A DNA stretch of 64,000 nt from Oxyruncus cristatus (Eukaryota; Chordata; Aves; Passeriformes; Cotingidae), in NCBI GenBank assembly GCA_013399855.1, contig VXAY01005020.1, positions 1,529,833-1,593,832 of the forward strand, given 5' to 3'. The translations under genes were made by a program, and so were the position numbers. The notes beneath the pieces were generated by a model. The model was not told the origin of the DNA and ran no database searches. It worked only from the letters and a program-made list of their open reading frames with translations. Shown piece after piece: positions 49,303 to 62,474 of the stretch (positions within the stretch are counted from its first letter, which is position 1; each line of letters opens with the position of its first letter).

Positions 49303-52300
49303 CTAGGAAAAAGAAGTCAAGAATAATTAATTTTAGAAAAACTGACTCTGCCAAAACACACATATATTCATGTGCTCAGTAAACTGAACCAAGTCCTACA
49401 TGTATGGCAGGATCACAGAAGAGCTATGCTCAGGTGTGAGCCTTTCAGACTATCCTTTACATCTTAGTTTTATCTGACCCTACAACAAGAGCTATGCATA
49501 GGGTTCTCAGGAGCTCAGACAAGAAAACAGTTCCAATTTCAGTGCACTCTGAAAGCCACAAGACAAACAAAAGTGGGTAAAGGAAAACTTCCTTCTAACC
49601 TTCCTTCAATTTATAAACTACCAATCAATCTTCAAAGCTTTCCCAGAGCCTGGCAGATCGCTGATCTAAGATGTGACTTCCAGCTTCACTGTAAAAATCT
49701 GAGACTTCAATTTAATTCTACCTGGTAAATCCAATTATGACCTAATACAGCAGAGTTTTTCAAAGAGATTTTTATTTGTATGATGGACAGGGGGATCTGC
49801 ACCTGCACAAGCCTCAAGATGGTAAATGATTAGTAGTTTGAACAGTGGGCAATGACTGGCTGAACTTATAGGTTGAACCACTGAGTACACCACAGTTACT
49901 GTGTGTGTAGATACCAAGTTCATGTTAAATGAGTTCATGAACACATCTTTTACCTGGCAGAGTCTTTCAGTGACCAAATGTATGGTGAGCAGAAAACTCC
50001 TCAAAAAGAGAGAACCAGCAATCAAAATCACCACTCCATGCCAAAATGAGAGTGCAACAAAGCTCCTGTAACACTGTCTCTACCTTGGCAGAAAAACTGC
50101 ATCTCCAGCATAAAATTTTTGCTTACTAGAAAAAACCTCCAACTGAAAATTCAATAGTAAATGGAAACAAACCTGAATAACAAAATTCCTTCAAAATAAC
50201 AGCTTTGGAGTCAATCCAATATCCCTACCCTAGCCAAGTCAGGAGCAGAACAAGGAGTGAGGCAGTGTATCTCAGCTTGCACTGTACCAGAACAGCAGAA
50301 AGCAAAGACAGGTAGAAGTTGATCCACCACAGGCTGAGGTTTACCAGGGATTTCTAATCATTGACACCAGGCACCAGCATTCTGGCCACACAGCTGCGAC
50401 TGCTCCAGGCTCACCTTCCCTGTGAAGCCCCATACAGGAGAAATACTACAGGAGCTCTATCAGCCCTCCTTCCCTTTCCCTTCAGTGGAAGAGAGCTTGC
50501 TCATTGAGCCAAACCCTACCAGCTCCCTGCAGACCCACTTGCTGAAGTATGGAGAAGGCATCTTCACCCCCAGTAAGAAGCAGCTCATATTCCAGCTGCC
50601 CCAGGAATATAAGGACCCTGCACCATGTTGCTGACATCTGCATTTTCCGACCCTGCATGCCCCAGGTTCTTGTCCCTGCTTCTGGGGCTATGGTTTTCTA
50701 GAATTTCCTCCTCTACCTCAGTTTGCAATTCTTAAAAGTCCTTGTCATATCCAATTTTAAGATAACATTTGAGGCATCCACAGCCTCCTTTACCCAAACC
50801 TTTTGTGTATCAGGGCTCACTTGAAGACTGATGCATTCCCTGTGATGCAAGGTCAGAGCTACAAACAAGATTATGATCTCAATTGGATTATCCTGTCGGC
50901 ATCTTTTAATCCAGATGGAAGAACAGACTGTATATAAACCAAACATCAGCTGCCAACAACCTGAAATGCCTTCTGTCTCCATGAAATTCAACAAGTTCAA
51001 AAGCAGTGAAAAGGTACCATGAAGGTTAGTTTTCAGACTTTGCAGATAACCACTAAAACTAGTTCTGACCAACTCTTCATGAATTCTTCACAGCCTTTGT
51101 AAAAGTGTGCCTCTTATGGTTTTCCATTCAGTCCTCTAGAAACAAGTAACAAGTACCAAAAGAGCTGGTTTTAAAAGATGACAGCTTAAGAAGATATTTA
51201 CTACCTGTCATAGTAAACTACATGAGAAAGTAGCTGTCAGTTTTGGAGTGGCAGGATTTTCTTTCCCACCTCCAAACATGCAATACCAAACAAAATACAG
51301 GATCAAACATCTAGTGAAGACACTTCAGAAAGAGCCATGTAAGGTCTGGCTCATGATGCAAGCTGTAGCTTACAGATGTTTGAGTTTCAGACACCTTCCC
51401 ATACAGCAGAATGAGTCTTTCAAGCTTCTGCAATATTTGGAAAGTAAACTTCAATCACAAGGGGCTTGTCTTCTGTCTTGGAATGAGTCACGTGGCACAC
51501 AGAAGTCACAGGGCTTTTGTTTTTCCACTGTGAAGGTCTTGGTTTGTTTGGGTTTTTTCTATTATCTTGATTCTATGCATTTTTATTTCTTCCTCTGTTT
51601 AGGTCAATGTAGAAAATGGCTTGACTTTCTGGAATAATGACATAGTAAAAATAAAAAGAAAATATTTCTTAAGACAGTGCAGCAGTCTAGAGACCTGTCT
51701 ATAGGAGTCACTCACACCATTACACTCCCTTAGACCGATAAATCTGACTTACAAAGGAATGACAATTTTATCTGGCCGCAAATATATTGTTGCCAACTTG
51801 GAGTTGTCTGAGCAAATGTGAATCAAGAAACAGCTTGTTTTCCTAAGTCTGATCACATACTTTACAGATACAAAAGCCTTTCCTTTGCAGATTGCCAAAT
51901 ACAAGGTGCATTTAAGGACACAGAGAGCAAATTTTCTCTCTGCAGTATCACAAACCACATTCTATTTATAGCACTAGAGAGCAACATGAAAGAAAATGAT
52001 ACAGAAGCCCATTGCAACTTTTTCAACACATAGTTTAAAAACTGCACTCCTTAACAGCAAACTGAACTATGTGTGACATGCTTCTATAGTTAGAGAAGAT
52101 CCTTTTAACTCCCTCCCCGTGGCTCTGCTAAAAGCCTAGGAAATGGAACTTTCACTTACAATGAAGTAAACATGCATATCTAGAAAAAAACCAAGCAGAA
52201 CATGAGCTGGAGCATCTAAAAAACATGCCCTTCATTTCATGGTTGGTAGCAGACCACCTGCTAAGGAGGACAGGGGAACATCATCAATTCTATTGATCAT

Positions 52301-55300
52301 TCTAGGATCAATACTGAGGCTGGAAAGACAGCACAAGTTCAATTAGTTTTCAGTGGTCATTTAAGAAGGCAAACCACCACTGTGAGAGATATCTATGCCA
52401 AACCTGGACCCACAACATTTTTACTCCAGGAAGAGAAAAGCAACAGCATTGGATACTCGTTGGGCTGTGGGGTAAGAGCAATGTGGGGATTCACATCATC
52501 CACCAGGCCCTTCTTTAATTTAAGATCACTGTGATGTTACCAGGTCAGCCACTGCCTTTTAATATAGCTTAGCTGTGACGTTAAGTGCATGCTAAGCTGA
52601 TTGTATCATGAGGTCAAAATAACCCTTGCTCTCCTTCACTTTACTCCTAAACTCCATGAAAAGCGTAGCCATTCTGTAGCTATGGCAGGAGCCACGCTGG
52701 TTGCTGATACATGTGATACAGCATGATTTCTTTTTGAAAAAGCATAACCTAAACCAACCCAACTCTGTAAAATTCAAAAGGCAAATGCTAGTGCCTACAC
52801 CAAAAGAATGGAGCAGACCAGTCAGTGTGAGAGCTGCTAACCACATTCTCAATTCATGTCTAACACAAGGATGTGTGAAGATACTCAGATGCTGTGCAGT
52901 GACAGTAACAGGGCTAGCAGTTCCTGGACGGAGCAAGTGCCACAAGACTATCATAGCAACACACATAGGAAAGTCTTTTTCACATGTAAAAAATCCTTCA
53001 GGATCTGTGTTCCCCACTACATATATAATGTGTCACCTCAAATTATTCTGAGTACTTTTCCTCAGGAAAAACAACCTCAAGAATTCTTGAAGCAAGACAC
53101 TTCAGATGATAACTACCTCAAATATAAATAACATCATATATTGATTCAATAAAGCTATTCCCAAAACCTTTTGACTGTGAACAAAGCAACTAAGAAAACT
53201 AGGTATTTATAACCTCCACCTTACACCCTGAGAAGTCAAAAGGCAGAGAAAAGTCAAGAAATGTGGTCTTCATTGTCCTTTAGGTGAACAGAGGCCAGAA
53301 TCCCAGTGTGAACTGCCTCCAAGACACGTTCTTGCACGTGCAGCACACATCTTTGAGTTACTGTAGATGAGACCGGATTAGCATTCAGACTGCAAACCTC
53401 ACTGAGCTGCTCCAGTGACATGGCATCAGTCTGGTGCTCAGCCCTTCCCAAAACCAAGTCAGCCACAGAAAATACAACAAAGTGATGATAATTTGCCACT
53501 TGCTTCCAATCGGCTGAAGATGTACAGCATGAACCAGCAGGCATTAAATTTAGTTATAGAAGAGACTGCACATTCAAAGACAAAAATTAGGGGACTGCTA
53601 ATCAGCTGGCAGCTCTTACAGACAACAGCTGCTCTATTTTGGTTTAATTTCTTTCATCTGACAAAGACTGGAAGTTGCAAGGAAAGCAGTCACATTCCAT
53701 CAAGTGCCCAGATATTTAACTATCAAAGGCTATGATATAGTTAGAATAAAGAGGTATCTTCTAGATGCCAGACTTAAAATTATGGATAGTCCTCTTAATT
53801 TTATCCCAGTAATTGCAACCATGGATTAATTTTTATCTGTACCTTTAAACATATTTTTATTCTCCTTACACTAATTTCTCAAGTTAACTGTGTGTTAAAC
53901 AGATCACTTCCCAATTCAATTTGTACATTAAATAGATTATATTTCACTGTTCAGGATGACTTTTTGTTGAAAAAAATTTGCTAATTGTTAGAAGGCAGCC
54001 TTTTATCATCACATCTGCAGCAAAATCTACCTTTCCAGTGTGTCTATTTGTCCTGCTACTTAGTCACAGATAGTCAAATTAACCCACGGAGTGGCTCAAA
54101 CAAGTGATACTCATCAACAGAATGTTATTAAGCATCACATTTCAACACTTATTAGCTGTATCATTGGATATTATCTTTTGTTTCCACATAGTACTTTCTA
54201 CATATCCAGTGGTAGCAGAGGGATGAGGATGAGCATCATCCTGTGTCCTTTTGCAAGTTTGTAAATTTACCTTTGTGGATGACTATGGAATGCAAAGTGC
54301 AGAGATCTTCCACCATAGAACATACTTGTGCACTGCCAATTACTTAAAAACAAGACAAAGCCACCTGTTTTTTGCATACAAGCATGTCTACTAGCATATT
54401 GCTGGTCTCCCTTGAAGCAAGGCTGTGGACTAGTCAGAAGCATCATCTAAAGACACTTTCTGCAATAATCCGGCTGTCAGTAAGTTTAACTACCTCAGAA
54501 TAATTTGGATTCATCTTCACATTAAAAGAATATTATTGGGATGAAAAATGCAAGAAAACCTCTTCTGTATGATAAAGGTGTATAAGAACCAAGGTCAAGG
54601 TAACATACCAACCTCCTTAAAGCATTAAAGGGTGATTTATGGACACAGAACCACCCCAGCTGTAGTTACGCCAAAGTTCTTAGCACAAGCTTTTCTCGCT
54701 AGACCAAGTACATTCCCCACACATCACAAAGCACCACACATGACACAGCACAGCAAGTGTTACACCAAGCCAAGACACCCAGAAGCACAGTAATCAAGTT
54801 TCAAAAACACAGGATGTAACTGCTAGCAAGGTAAGGCTATCCCACAAACGTTCCTCTAAAACACATGTCCTGTGTGCCAAAACTGAGGGAAAACGGGACA
54901 AGCAAAAGTGCCTCTCAAAGCCTCAAAGTCCACAGGATTCAGGTCATTAACAATCCAGATTTTCTAGTCAGAAGATTAACATCTTAAAAGTGCATCACTA
55001 ATGAAAAGCAAATCAAATAGTTCATATTAACTTGCCCAGCAAAAGGAGGCAAGGTAGAAGTAACAAATATCCTATTGATAATTTATTATCTAAAACTATA
55101 GAGATGGCTGTTTATATTTCAACAATCTTAAAAGAATCCTTTGGTATTCTTAATGTAGTCTCATTAGGAAAGACAAATCCTAGTACAGACCAAATCCTCT
55201 TAGGAAAACTTCCTCTCACAGAGGAAGAACTACCCTGATTTCCCACTGCTTCTTTCAGGGTGGGAAGCGAAGCAGGATACAATAAAAAAGGGGCATAAAG

Positions 55301-58300
55301 AGAATTTAAGACAGCTTAAAACTGTCTTAGACACAATGTCACAGGGTAGCTTGCTTTTCTTTCCAGCCAGAAGAAATCCTTTTGGCGCTGGTTGGAGTTA
55401 TTGCCATTGAAGTTTAAGGTCATTTAGCAATTATTTCCTATTTAACAACAACCTCATCTGTCTGCATTGGGGAAGCAAGAAAGCAGCAGTACATCTCCAT
55501 CATTTCAAATCCTGAATGAATCCAGCTGTTCCAAAAAGGAAACAAATCTTCAGTTTAGAGTCCTTAACATTATGACTGGTTTTCTCCATTTGAAGTAAAA
55601 CTTTGGCATGTTCTGCACTCATTTACCAGACACACTTAAGTCACTCTCTAGGGAACACATCTTAATAGGGAAAATAAATTATTTTTTTTTAATCAGGAAA
55701 AACTAAGACCTTCATATACCATCTGAAGAAAATTTTGTGCTATTTCAACAACAATTGGTTTTGGCTAAACAGATGAAAGAAGTCCTTTAAAAAGAAAAAC
55801 CCTAAGACTGGCATTTCAGGGGAACTTCTACACAGACCCAGTGTCTGCCACACCAGTTCTTCACATAGGGACACACAAAAAGAATTGGTTACTTAGGAAT
55901 AGTGCAACATCTTCCCCCAAATATTCTCATCAGTTAACATTCCTGATAATTTAATAGGCTCTCTAAAAACAGTTGAGATTTGCTGTTACAATCAAGTAGA
56001 CTACCAAGGTAATAAAATAACTTTTCCTTTCAGAAAAAGTTCATCCTGAAAATTCTGCATTTACAAATTATACCCAACATCACCATACTTAAGCAGAAGC
56101 TTTCTTTTAATGGTTACTACCCGATTCATTGCTACATGCCAACTAAATTGGGAAGGAAAACACAGCTTGGTGCACCAGAACAAATCTTACATTTCTTCCC
56201 TTTGAGCTTTAACCCAACAGATGGCCAGCTCAGCTGATTCAGTGATCCTTTTAATTAGAACTCCAAAGGAGTGTTTGGGGGGAGGATGCAGCCTCAAGCT
56301 CACCGCAACTTCTCTCAGCTTGTGCATCCATAGCCCACACCAGACCATGAACAAAGAAACAAAACCACAGCATTAGCAAGTTCAGCAGCTCACCTCATGG
56401 TCATGCAGGCAAAGAGAAAACTATCAGATGTAGTCAGAGCCTAGTAACCAGCTCTTAACTGGACAGTGCTGCTGCTTCTTTTCAGAACCAGATCAGTTCT
56501 GCTTGGCCAACTCAAACGTAGGCAACTCATTGGGTTCTTGGTGAACACTCGCACTGCCAGGACAGCAGAGCGGGCTGGGTGGGAGATGGCACTCCTGCGC
56601 ACATGCACAAGGCCCCACCATGGCGTTGCCCATGGGCCTGACACATGAGGACAACAAGCACCCAGCAGTCACACTACGGCACCACGCAGTCACTCACAGC
56701 AGCCTGTCATCACAGGAAACGTCCCTCCATGCCTTGTATCCCCCTCTTTAACTTAACTATGGGCTTGGCCAGCAGGGCTGCTCCTCATTATGACTGCCTA
56801 CTAGCTGTATGTGTAAAGCTTTGTTTTCCAGGGATGATCATTTCACAGTACTTTGATCATTTAGATCAAAACCAGGAGGCTTCCTACTCAGGCTTTTGGG
56901 GTGAGCTTCCCATAGAAGGGCAGAAACAGTGGCATGTTACAGTAGTGAAAGTTTCAGCCACAGTCATACTGACACTACCATGATCAAACTATACCAAGTT
57001 ATTATATTAAAAGCTGGTTAGAAAGTTAAGAGGGCATGTGTCATAGTGGGGAATTAGGCAGCTTGACTAATGCTGTAATTTGGAGCAGCAGGCAAAGACT
57101 ATTTTAGAAGAGCAGGGACCCACCTCCCCTCAGAGATCAGTGAACAGTCCAATTAAAGACACTTTAACAAGTGTTTGAAGTCTCAAACATGGTCTTGTTT
57201 TAGCCATTATTCAAGCCAATATGATTTTCTGTTTAAAAAAATGCTTCTGGAACTGTAAAACTCATCTTTTCCATCAGCTCTAGCTACCTGCCACCCAGCA
57301 TCCCACGGGAAACTCCTCACCAGTCATCCAACCTGATGCTGACAGGAATAGCTCCACATTCCAACTGCTCTGCATGACTTAGAAATGAGATCCTGGCCAG
57401 CCTTCCACATGGTTTCTGAGGAAGCAAGAACACACCAGCTGGGATCACCAGAAGATGACAGAAGAGGCTCTGTGCCTGATCAGAAGCCGCAGGTGGAGAG
57501 CTGCCCCTCCTCTTCCTGGAGAGGCAGCTTGCCCAGCCTGAACATTCCACACCAGCAGATCACCCTGCTGAGCACGATGCTCAGCTCTAGGTGTACCAGC
57601 ATCTGAAAAACTGGCTTTTGGTGGCAAAAACTTCCTCACGGTTTCAAATCAGCCTTCGATGTACAAAGTTTGACCTACAACACAAACATCTATATTCCAA
57701 AGTTTTAAAATTGAAATTTTCCATTTTTCAGCTCTCTTCTCCAGTGACACCAATCAAACTGATCAAGAAGTTCAGATTCAAAATTAATTGCTCCCCGACT
57801 GAGCTTAATTCTTACTAAAAGAATGTGCTCCTCTCAAACTATGTAAAAGAAAATATAATCGCCATTCTACCAGTTGTTCTTCCCTTTCTACATCTGCAGC
57901 ACCATGACATATGAGGTTAACCTTCATGTTCCCTTGGGACACCCACATGCTCCAGCACCCTGGGGCTTGCCCAATTCCATGAGCAGCTGTTGCAAGAAGC
58001 TTTTCTGGCTGAAACCACTTCTCAAAAAAACAAACAAGCAAACAACAAACAAAAAAACCAACACAAAAATCCAAACCCTCTATAATCCCTCTAAACCATC
58101 ATAACCACAGAAAACATTCCCATCAGGTTAGCTTGCTGAACACACTCATTTGTACTTGAAGGTGGAGAGGAGGGAAGGCAGGGGACAGAACAGACTTTTG
58201 GTTACCTTACTTATCTTTATGAAAGGGCACCCATAACCATTCTGGGGGCTCCTGCAAGGAGCAGTGGATCCCTACCTAAGTCATCATAAGCTTTCTCTGG

Positions 58301-58402
58301 AACACAAAGAAAGAAAATCAGCACGGAGGAAATTCACAGCTAACCATCCTGACCAGAACACAGAACCAGTTGGAGGACACAGGCTGATACAATTTTGTAT
58401 AC

Positions 58403-58490
58403 CACAGAATCATAGAATCAGACGGGTTGGAAAGGACCTCTGAGATCACCAAGTCCAACCCTTGATCCAACACCACCACTGTACCTATCT
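58403..58490 (-). mobile_element. Very short CR1 3' end in PLCXD2 intron 1
   Basis: About 88 bp matching only the last part of CR1. Its plus-strand reading CAGAATCATAGAATCAGACG, then GGGTTGGAAAGGACC, is almost identical to the reverse complement of the tail of the long copy at 15185-15248. The two therefore belong to the same, relatively young subfamily. Extreme 5' truncation is typical of CR1 insertion. Confidence 0.8.
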
Positions 58491-61097
58491 GTTACATCCC
58501 AGCTCTTAAATATTCAAAGCTGGAATAAGAATTAAGTAAATGCATTATTACCAACACCCAAAGGAAACCCGAATTGCTGCTCTTCTGCTCATCGCATTCA
58601 TTCAGCACCTTGGAGGCTGGACTGATAAAATACTCCATAAGCAAACGCTGATAGGTGGCAGTGAACATCCACTAGACTGCCTTGTTGTCTCAAACCAACA
58701 GGTACAAGCTCATCATGACCTCACAAAGTGGACCTTGACACAGTGTTTCACCTGTAAAAGCTTGATGAAACAAAGTGGAGTTGCACCTTCAGATGCAGAG
58801 AGACTTCAGACTCTAGTACCTAGTTAAGACACTTGCCTAAGAATTTCTGCAGTAGTTAAAATGAAACAGTACAAACTGTACACCATGGTACAATGAACTA
58901 TCAGCATGCAACTACAAGCAAGAATAGCTGATTTACTTCAAAAGCAGATCAGTGAGAACGGTCCAGATTATTCTTGTGTTCCATTTCTCAGGGAATAAAT
59001 AATAGTTGATGCAGATCAACAGATGATCAAGGAAAGTAATAAGTATCACGGCTGTACACAATGTCATTTAATTCCTTAAAGTAAATCAGCTTGAGATTAA
59101 ACAAATACCATACAATACCCTGCCAAAGGTCACAACCACAATCAAAATGTTTAAGAGTTCATTTTTAAACCCACATTCAAAGAGGATTAGTGGAATATAA
59201 TTAAGAGAAAACCCTCTAGACTTTCACACAAGGTCACCACTTGTTGAGGGTGGTTATTTTTGTTGACTATATTGTATAGTTGTAAGTTGATGACATTTTA
59301 GTTATTTGATATTTGGCAATTTCTTATTGCAAAAGATCCCTCCCCATGACATCGCACATTCCTTGGATGGAACTATACTAGTGTAACATTATGTCTAGAG
59401 TTTTTTTCTAAAAGAAGCAACAGAAAAGCCCAAATGTGGGAACAGATCACACAAACTTTAGAGAATGACCTTGAATTTTTCAAATTCTCTCTCCATTTTG
59501 AGCACAGAGTTAAATAAGCATGTAAACACTCAGTATACATCATGAAGCACCCATCTTCAACATCATTTGCTACCAGCTGGTTCTAAGGACTGAGCAAAGA
59601 ATGATCTTCTCTGCCCTCAGGTAACATGTTTCACACCATATTTAATAGCTCACGGAATCCAAGAATAATGTAGCTTGAAAAGTACCCCAGGAGTCACAAC
59701 TGCCTTTTCTAAAGCCAGTGAAATAAAGCAGCTCCAAAAGCAAAAGCTTTGCAACGACTAAATAGCAGAACTCTATGAAGACCTCCTGAGCATCATACAA
59801 GAGACTTAAGACTTTCCCACTTACAATACTACACCATAAATTAAAGCTAAGCAGTTACTTTATTCTGTATACTATAAATTCTTTCACTTCAAATAGCCCC
59901 ATTATACCATAATTTTGTCCTTTTCTAAAAAAATAGGAAATATTTTTTGATTGCTGCAATTCTTCAAAGTGCAAAAAGTATAAAACAGTGTCATGGTTTT
60001 TAATGCTGACTTTATTTCAAGTTAAAATAGGTTTTAAGGTTTCCATTCCCTGGAGCTCCACCTCTGCTCCTAGGTACAGAGAGTGACTAGGAATAGGGAG
60101 GAGAAAACAAACAAACAAAATCCCCAAACCAAAACCAGTTGAGTCCATCATTCCAGGGGAGGAAAAACAAACGCATCAAGAGATGGACAAAAGCAGGTCA
60201 CACCTGTCATATGCACACAGAGACATTAAGCACAAACAAAAATGCTTCTCATTCAACCTTTCATCTCCCTTTTGAAGATAACACTGTTCTCCATTGCTAT
60301 TCAGCATCTGTAAATAAATGCCTCAACTACAATCCTTTCCTTGCACACTGCTAGGAACACCACTCTGGCTCTCAAAAAGGTTGCTTTGTCCAGCACCACA
60401 CCGAAAATCTACCTCAGCAAAATAATCATTTGACTAAAATAATATTAAAAAAACTTCCAAAACATCTACCCAAAATGTCTTTTGTCTGCTTACAGGTTAC
60501 ATGAGGTATATACAGGAAAGGGGTGGGAAGATACACCAACCTTGACCATAAATAAATATATACTGTAAGCATTTTCAAAAAAAAACACTACTTACTTTAA
60601 AAGCATGATGGCATTACTGAAACAAGAACTCATTTCTTTGGTTTCTCTGCTGCAATACTGGTCGCATGATGTTTGCAAGGGACAGACAGCAGCAATCCAC
60701 CTAATGCAATCACAACATTCTGCTCAGTGTCACAGCCCTTCAGTGGCTACAGCAACAGCAAGTTGATTTATTACAGTTCACTAAAACAGAGAAGCATTTC
60801 TTTGCTAGAAGTTCCAAAACCTACCAACACTTGAATTTTATATGAACATTGAACTTCCTTTCTCTCCACAGGGTCACAGAAGACATTTTTGCTACTGTCA
60901 GGGTAGGAAAGGGTGCCACTTTTGATTGAAACTTAGCTTTTCAGCTGTTCTGGTTCAGATAACACAGCAGTGAGTGCTGTGGTACTCCACGGGAGGTGCA
61001 TAGCCCCTTCCTCTACCTGCTTTGTGAAGGAGATAGGTTATTCCTGTTGACATTAAAAGTTACTCTGTTTCTAGGGAAGCATTTCTCTAAGTCTCCT

Positions 61098-61327
61098 ATA
61101 TAGAATGAATTAGGTGAAAAAAACCTCTGAGATCATCCAGTCCAAATTTTGACCAAACACCACCTTGTCAACTAGATCATGGCACAAAGTGCACAACCAG
61201 TTGTTTCTTCAACACGTCCAGCAGTGGTAACTCCACCACCTCCCTGCACAACCTGTTCCAATGTTTAATCACCCTTTCTGTGAAGAAATTCCTCCTAATG
61301 TCCAAGCCACAGCTTGAGACTACCTAT
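61098..61327 (-). mobile_element. CR1 LINE 3' fragment in PLCXD2 intron 1
   Basis: Minus-strand copy recognisable from plus-strand CTCTGAGATCATCCAGTCC, CCACCTCCCTGCACAACC, CTGTTCCAATGTTTAATCAC and GTGAAGAAATTCCTCC. It ends after CACAGCTTGAGACTA and is moderately diverged. Confidence 0.8.
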
Positions 61328-61808
61328 AATATAGCACATATCCAAAGTGTTTTCACAAGCTGAAGCACTAAGATGAAAACCAAGCCTGTACCAGTCTAAC
61401 ATCGAGTATCAGAATGAGCTGACACTGTAGCCACCCTTCAAGTCTTCCCTACTGACATCTACAAGTAACAGTACTTTGTGCCCTTCACAGATGGAAAGTC
61501 AGCCTCTTCCAATGTAAGCTTCAGGTCATCTGTTGTTGTACTCATATCACTTTATCTATCTGTAAACAAGAAACGATGATGCTTACACTTGCCAATTTTA
61601 ATAAATTAAGCTAGAAGTTCTGCGCAGGAGCCAGGTGTTAGCTATTTTAAGTTCATATAGAAAATTTTAGGGGGAAAATTTTAAAAGTCATTACAGTAGT
61701 TTAGTGTCTCTCATGTAAGACCATATATTAGGATATTTAATAACCATGCTGTACTTTTTTTTTTTTTCCCCGTAACAAGCCATGCTTCGATTCGGTTATA
61801 GAAGAGAT

Positions 61809-61935
61809 ATCATTGAACAGCCTGGGTTGGAGGGAACCTTAAAGATCAAATAGCTCCAAGCCCCCTGCCATAGGCAGGGACACGTTCTGCTAGACCTGGT
61901 GGCTCAAAGCCCCGTCCCAGCGGACCTCGAACGTC
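61809..61935 (-). mobile_element. Short CR1 LINE 3' fragment in PLCXD2 intron 1
   Basis: About 127 bp with plus-strand CCTGGGTTGGAGGGAACC, AGCCCCCTGCCATAGGCAGG and TGGCTCAAAGCCCC, diagnostic of the reversed CR1 3' region. It lies a few hundred bases downstream of PLCXD2 exon 1. Confidence 0.78.
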
Positions 61936-62265
61936 CATTTGCTGAACCTCCAGTTGTTCAGGTCAACACAAACAAACCTTGTTCCCGACTTGATTTCAGC
62001 CTTGCTTAAACAACATAAAAAACCTTAAGGAGAACCTCCAGAGGCCACAGCTACCTTTTCATAAAGGCAGCGAAAACAGCAGGTCAATGAATTCGCTTTT
62101 CTCGGCTGTATTTACAGAAGGTTAAGCCCTCCTTCCCCTGCTGCAGTGGACAGGGATCCTCTCAGCCCCAGCGCTCCATTACCAGGGACGCGACGCCGCG
62201 GCCGACAGGCGCCTCCCCCCCCAGCGCCAGGACCCGGCCTCCGAACACCTGCCCCACGGCCCTAC

Positions 62266-62347
62266 CCGGGATGGCGAGGTTGGAGAGCGGGAGGGTGCGC
62301 AGCGCCGCGGGCAGGGATCCCATCCAGTCCGCGTTGCCGTCGGCCAT
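62266..62347 (-). CDS. PLCXD2: PLCXD2 coding exon 1 (N-terminus, residues 1-27 plus first base of codon 28)
   Basis: First coding exon of a PI-PLC X-domain protein. It encodes a short N-terminus containing NADWMGSLP and LPLSNLAIP, which matches the segment just before the catalytic domain in vertebrate PLCXD2 as I know it. The exon ends CCG-G at 62266 and is followed by a GTAGGG donor. The phase-1 break is completed by GA at the start of exon 2, giving a Pro-Gly-Ser-His junction. I chose the ATG at 62347 because it has G at -3 and G at +4. An in-frame ATG at 62389 would add 14 residues rich in Arg and Gly, and the frame stays open into the N gap, so the true start is uncertain. It lies in a CpG island. 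Intron 1 is about 13 kb. Confidence 0.87.
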
Positions 62348-62398
62348 GACCCCCACAGCCCCGCCGCGCCGGCGGCCGCGCTCCCTCATGCCCGGCCG

Positions 62399-62452
62399 NN
62401 NNNNNNNNNNNNNNNNNNNNNNNNNNNNNNNNNNNNNNNNNNNNNNNNNNNN
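62399..62452. other. Assembly gap (54 N)
   Basis: A run of 54 undetermined bases lies immediately upstream of PLCXD2 exon 1, within the CpG island. The GC-rich context suggests a sequencing drop-out. The true length may differ from 54, so the 5' UTR, transcription start and any extension of the N-terminal frame are unresolved. Confidence 0.98.
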
Positions 62453-62474
62453 GGCGGGCTTGGATCCCGTGCCA

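Larger units (their letters stand above)
49303..62265 (-). other. PLCXD2 intron 1 (about 13 kb)
   Basis: Bounded by a GTAGGG donor at 62265 and a TTTTTCCTAG acceptor at 49303. It contains three minus-strand CR1 pieces (annotated separately) near 58.4, 61.1 and 61.8 kb. A/C-rich low-complexity sequence lies at about 58020-58075. Elsewhere I see only unique AT-leaning sequence with short chance frames. No alternative PLCXD2 first exon or nested gene could be recognised. Confidence 0.85.
62100..62470 (-). promoter_or_regulatory. CpG-rich island around PLCXD2 exon 1, interrupted by a sequence gap
   Basis: Base composition switches here to very GC-rich and CpG-dense sequence spanning exon 1 and the first part of intron 1, in contrast to the AT-rich sequence on both sides. 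This is the normal look of a vertebrate CpG-island promoter, so transcription of PLCXD2 probably starts in or near the gap and runs toward lower coordinates. No TATA box is evident in the readable part. The island's upstream edge cannot be seen because of the gap. Confidence 0.7.

Noticed and set aside
62348..62389. Upstream in-frame ATG giving a 14-residue Arg/Gly-rich N-terminal extension
   Set aside because: Weaker start context than 62347. Family similarity begins only at NADWM, and the N gap hides what precedes it. Kept as an alternative, not the main call.
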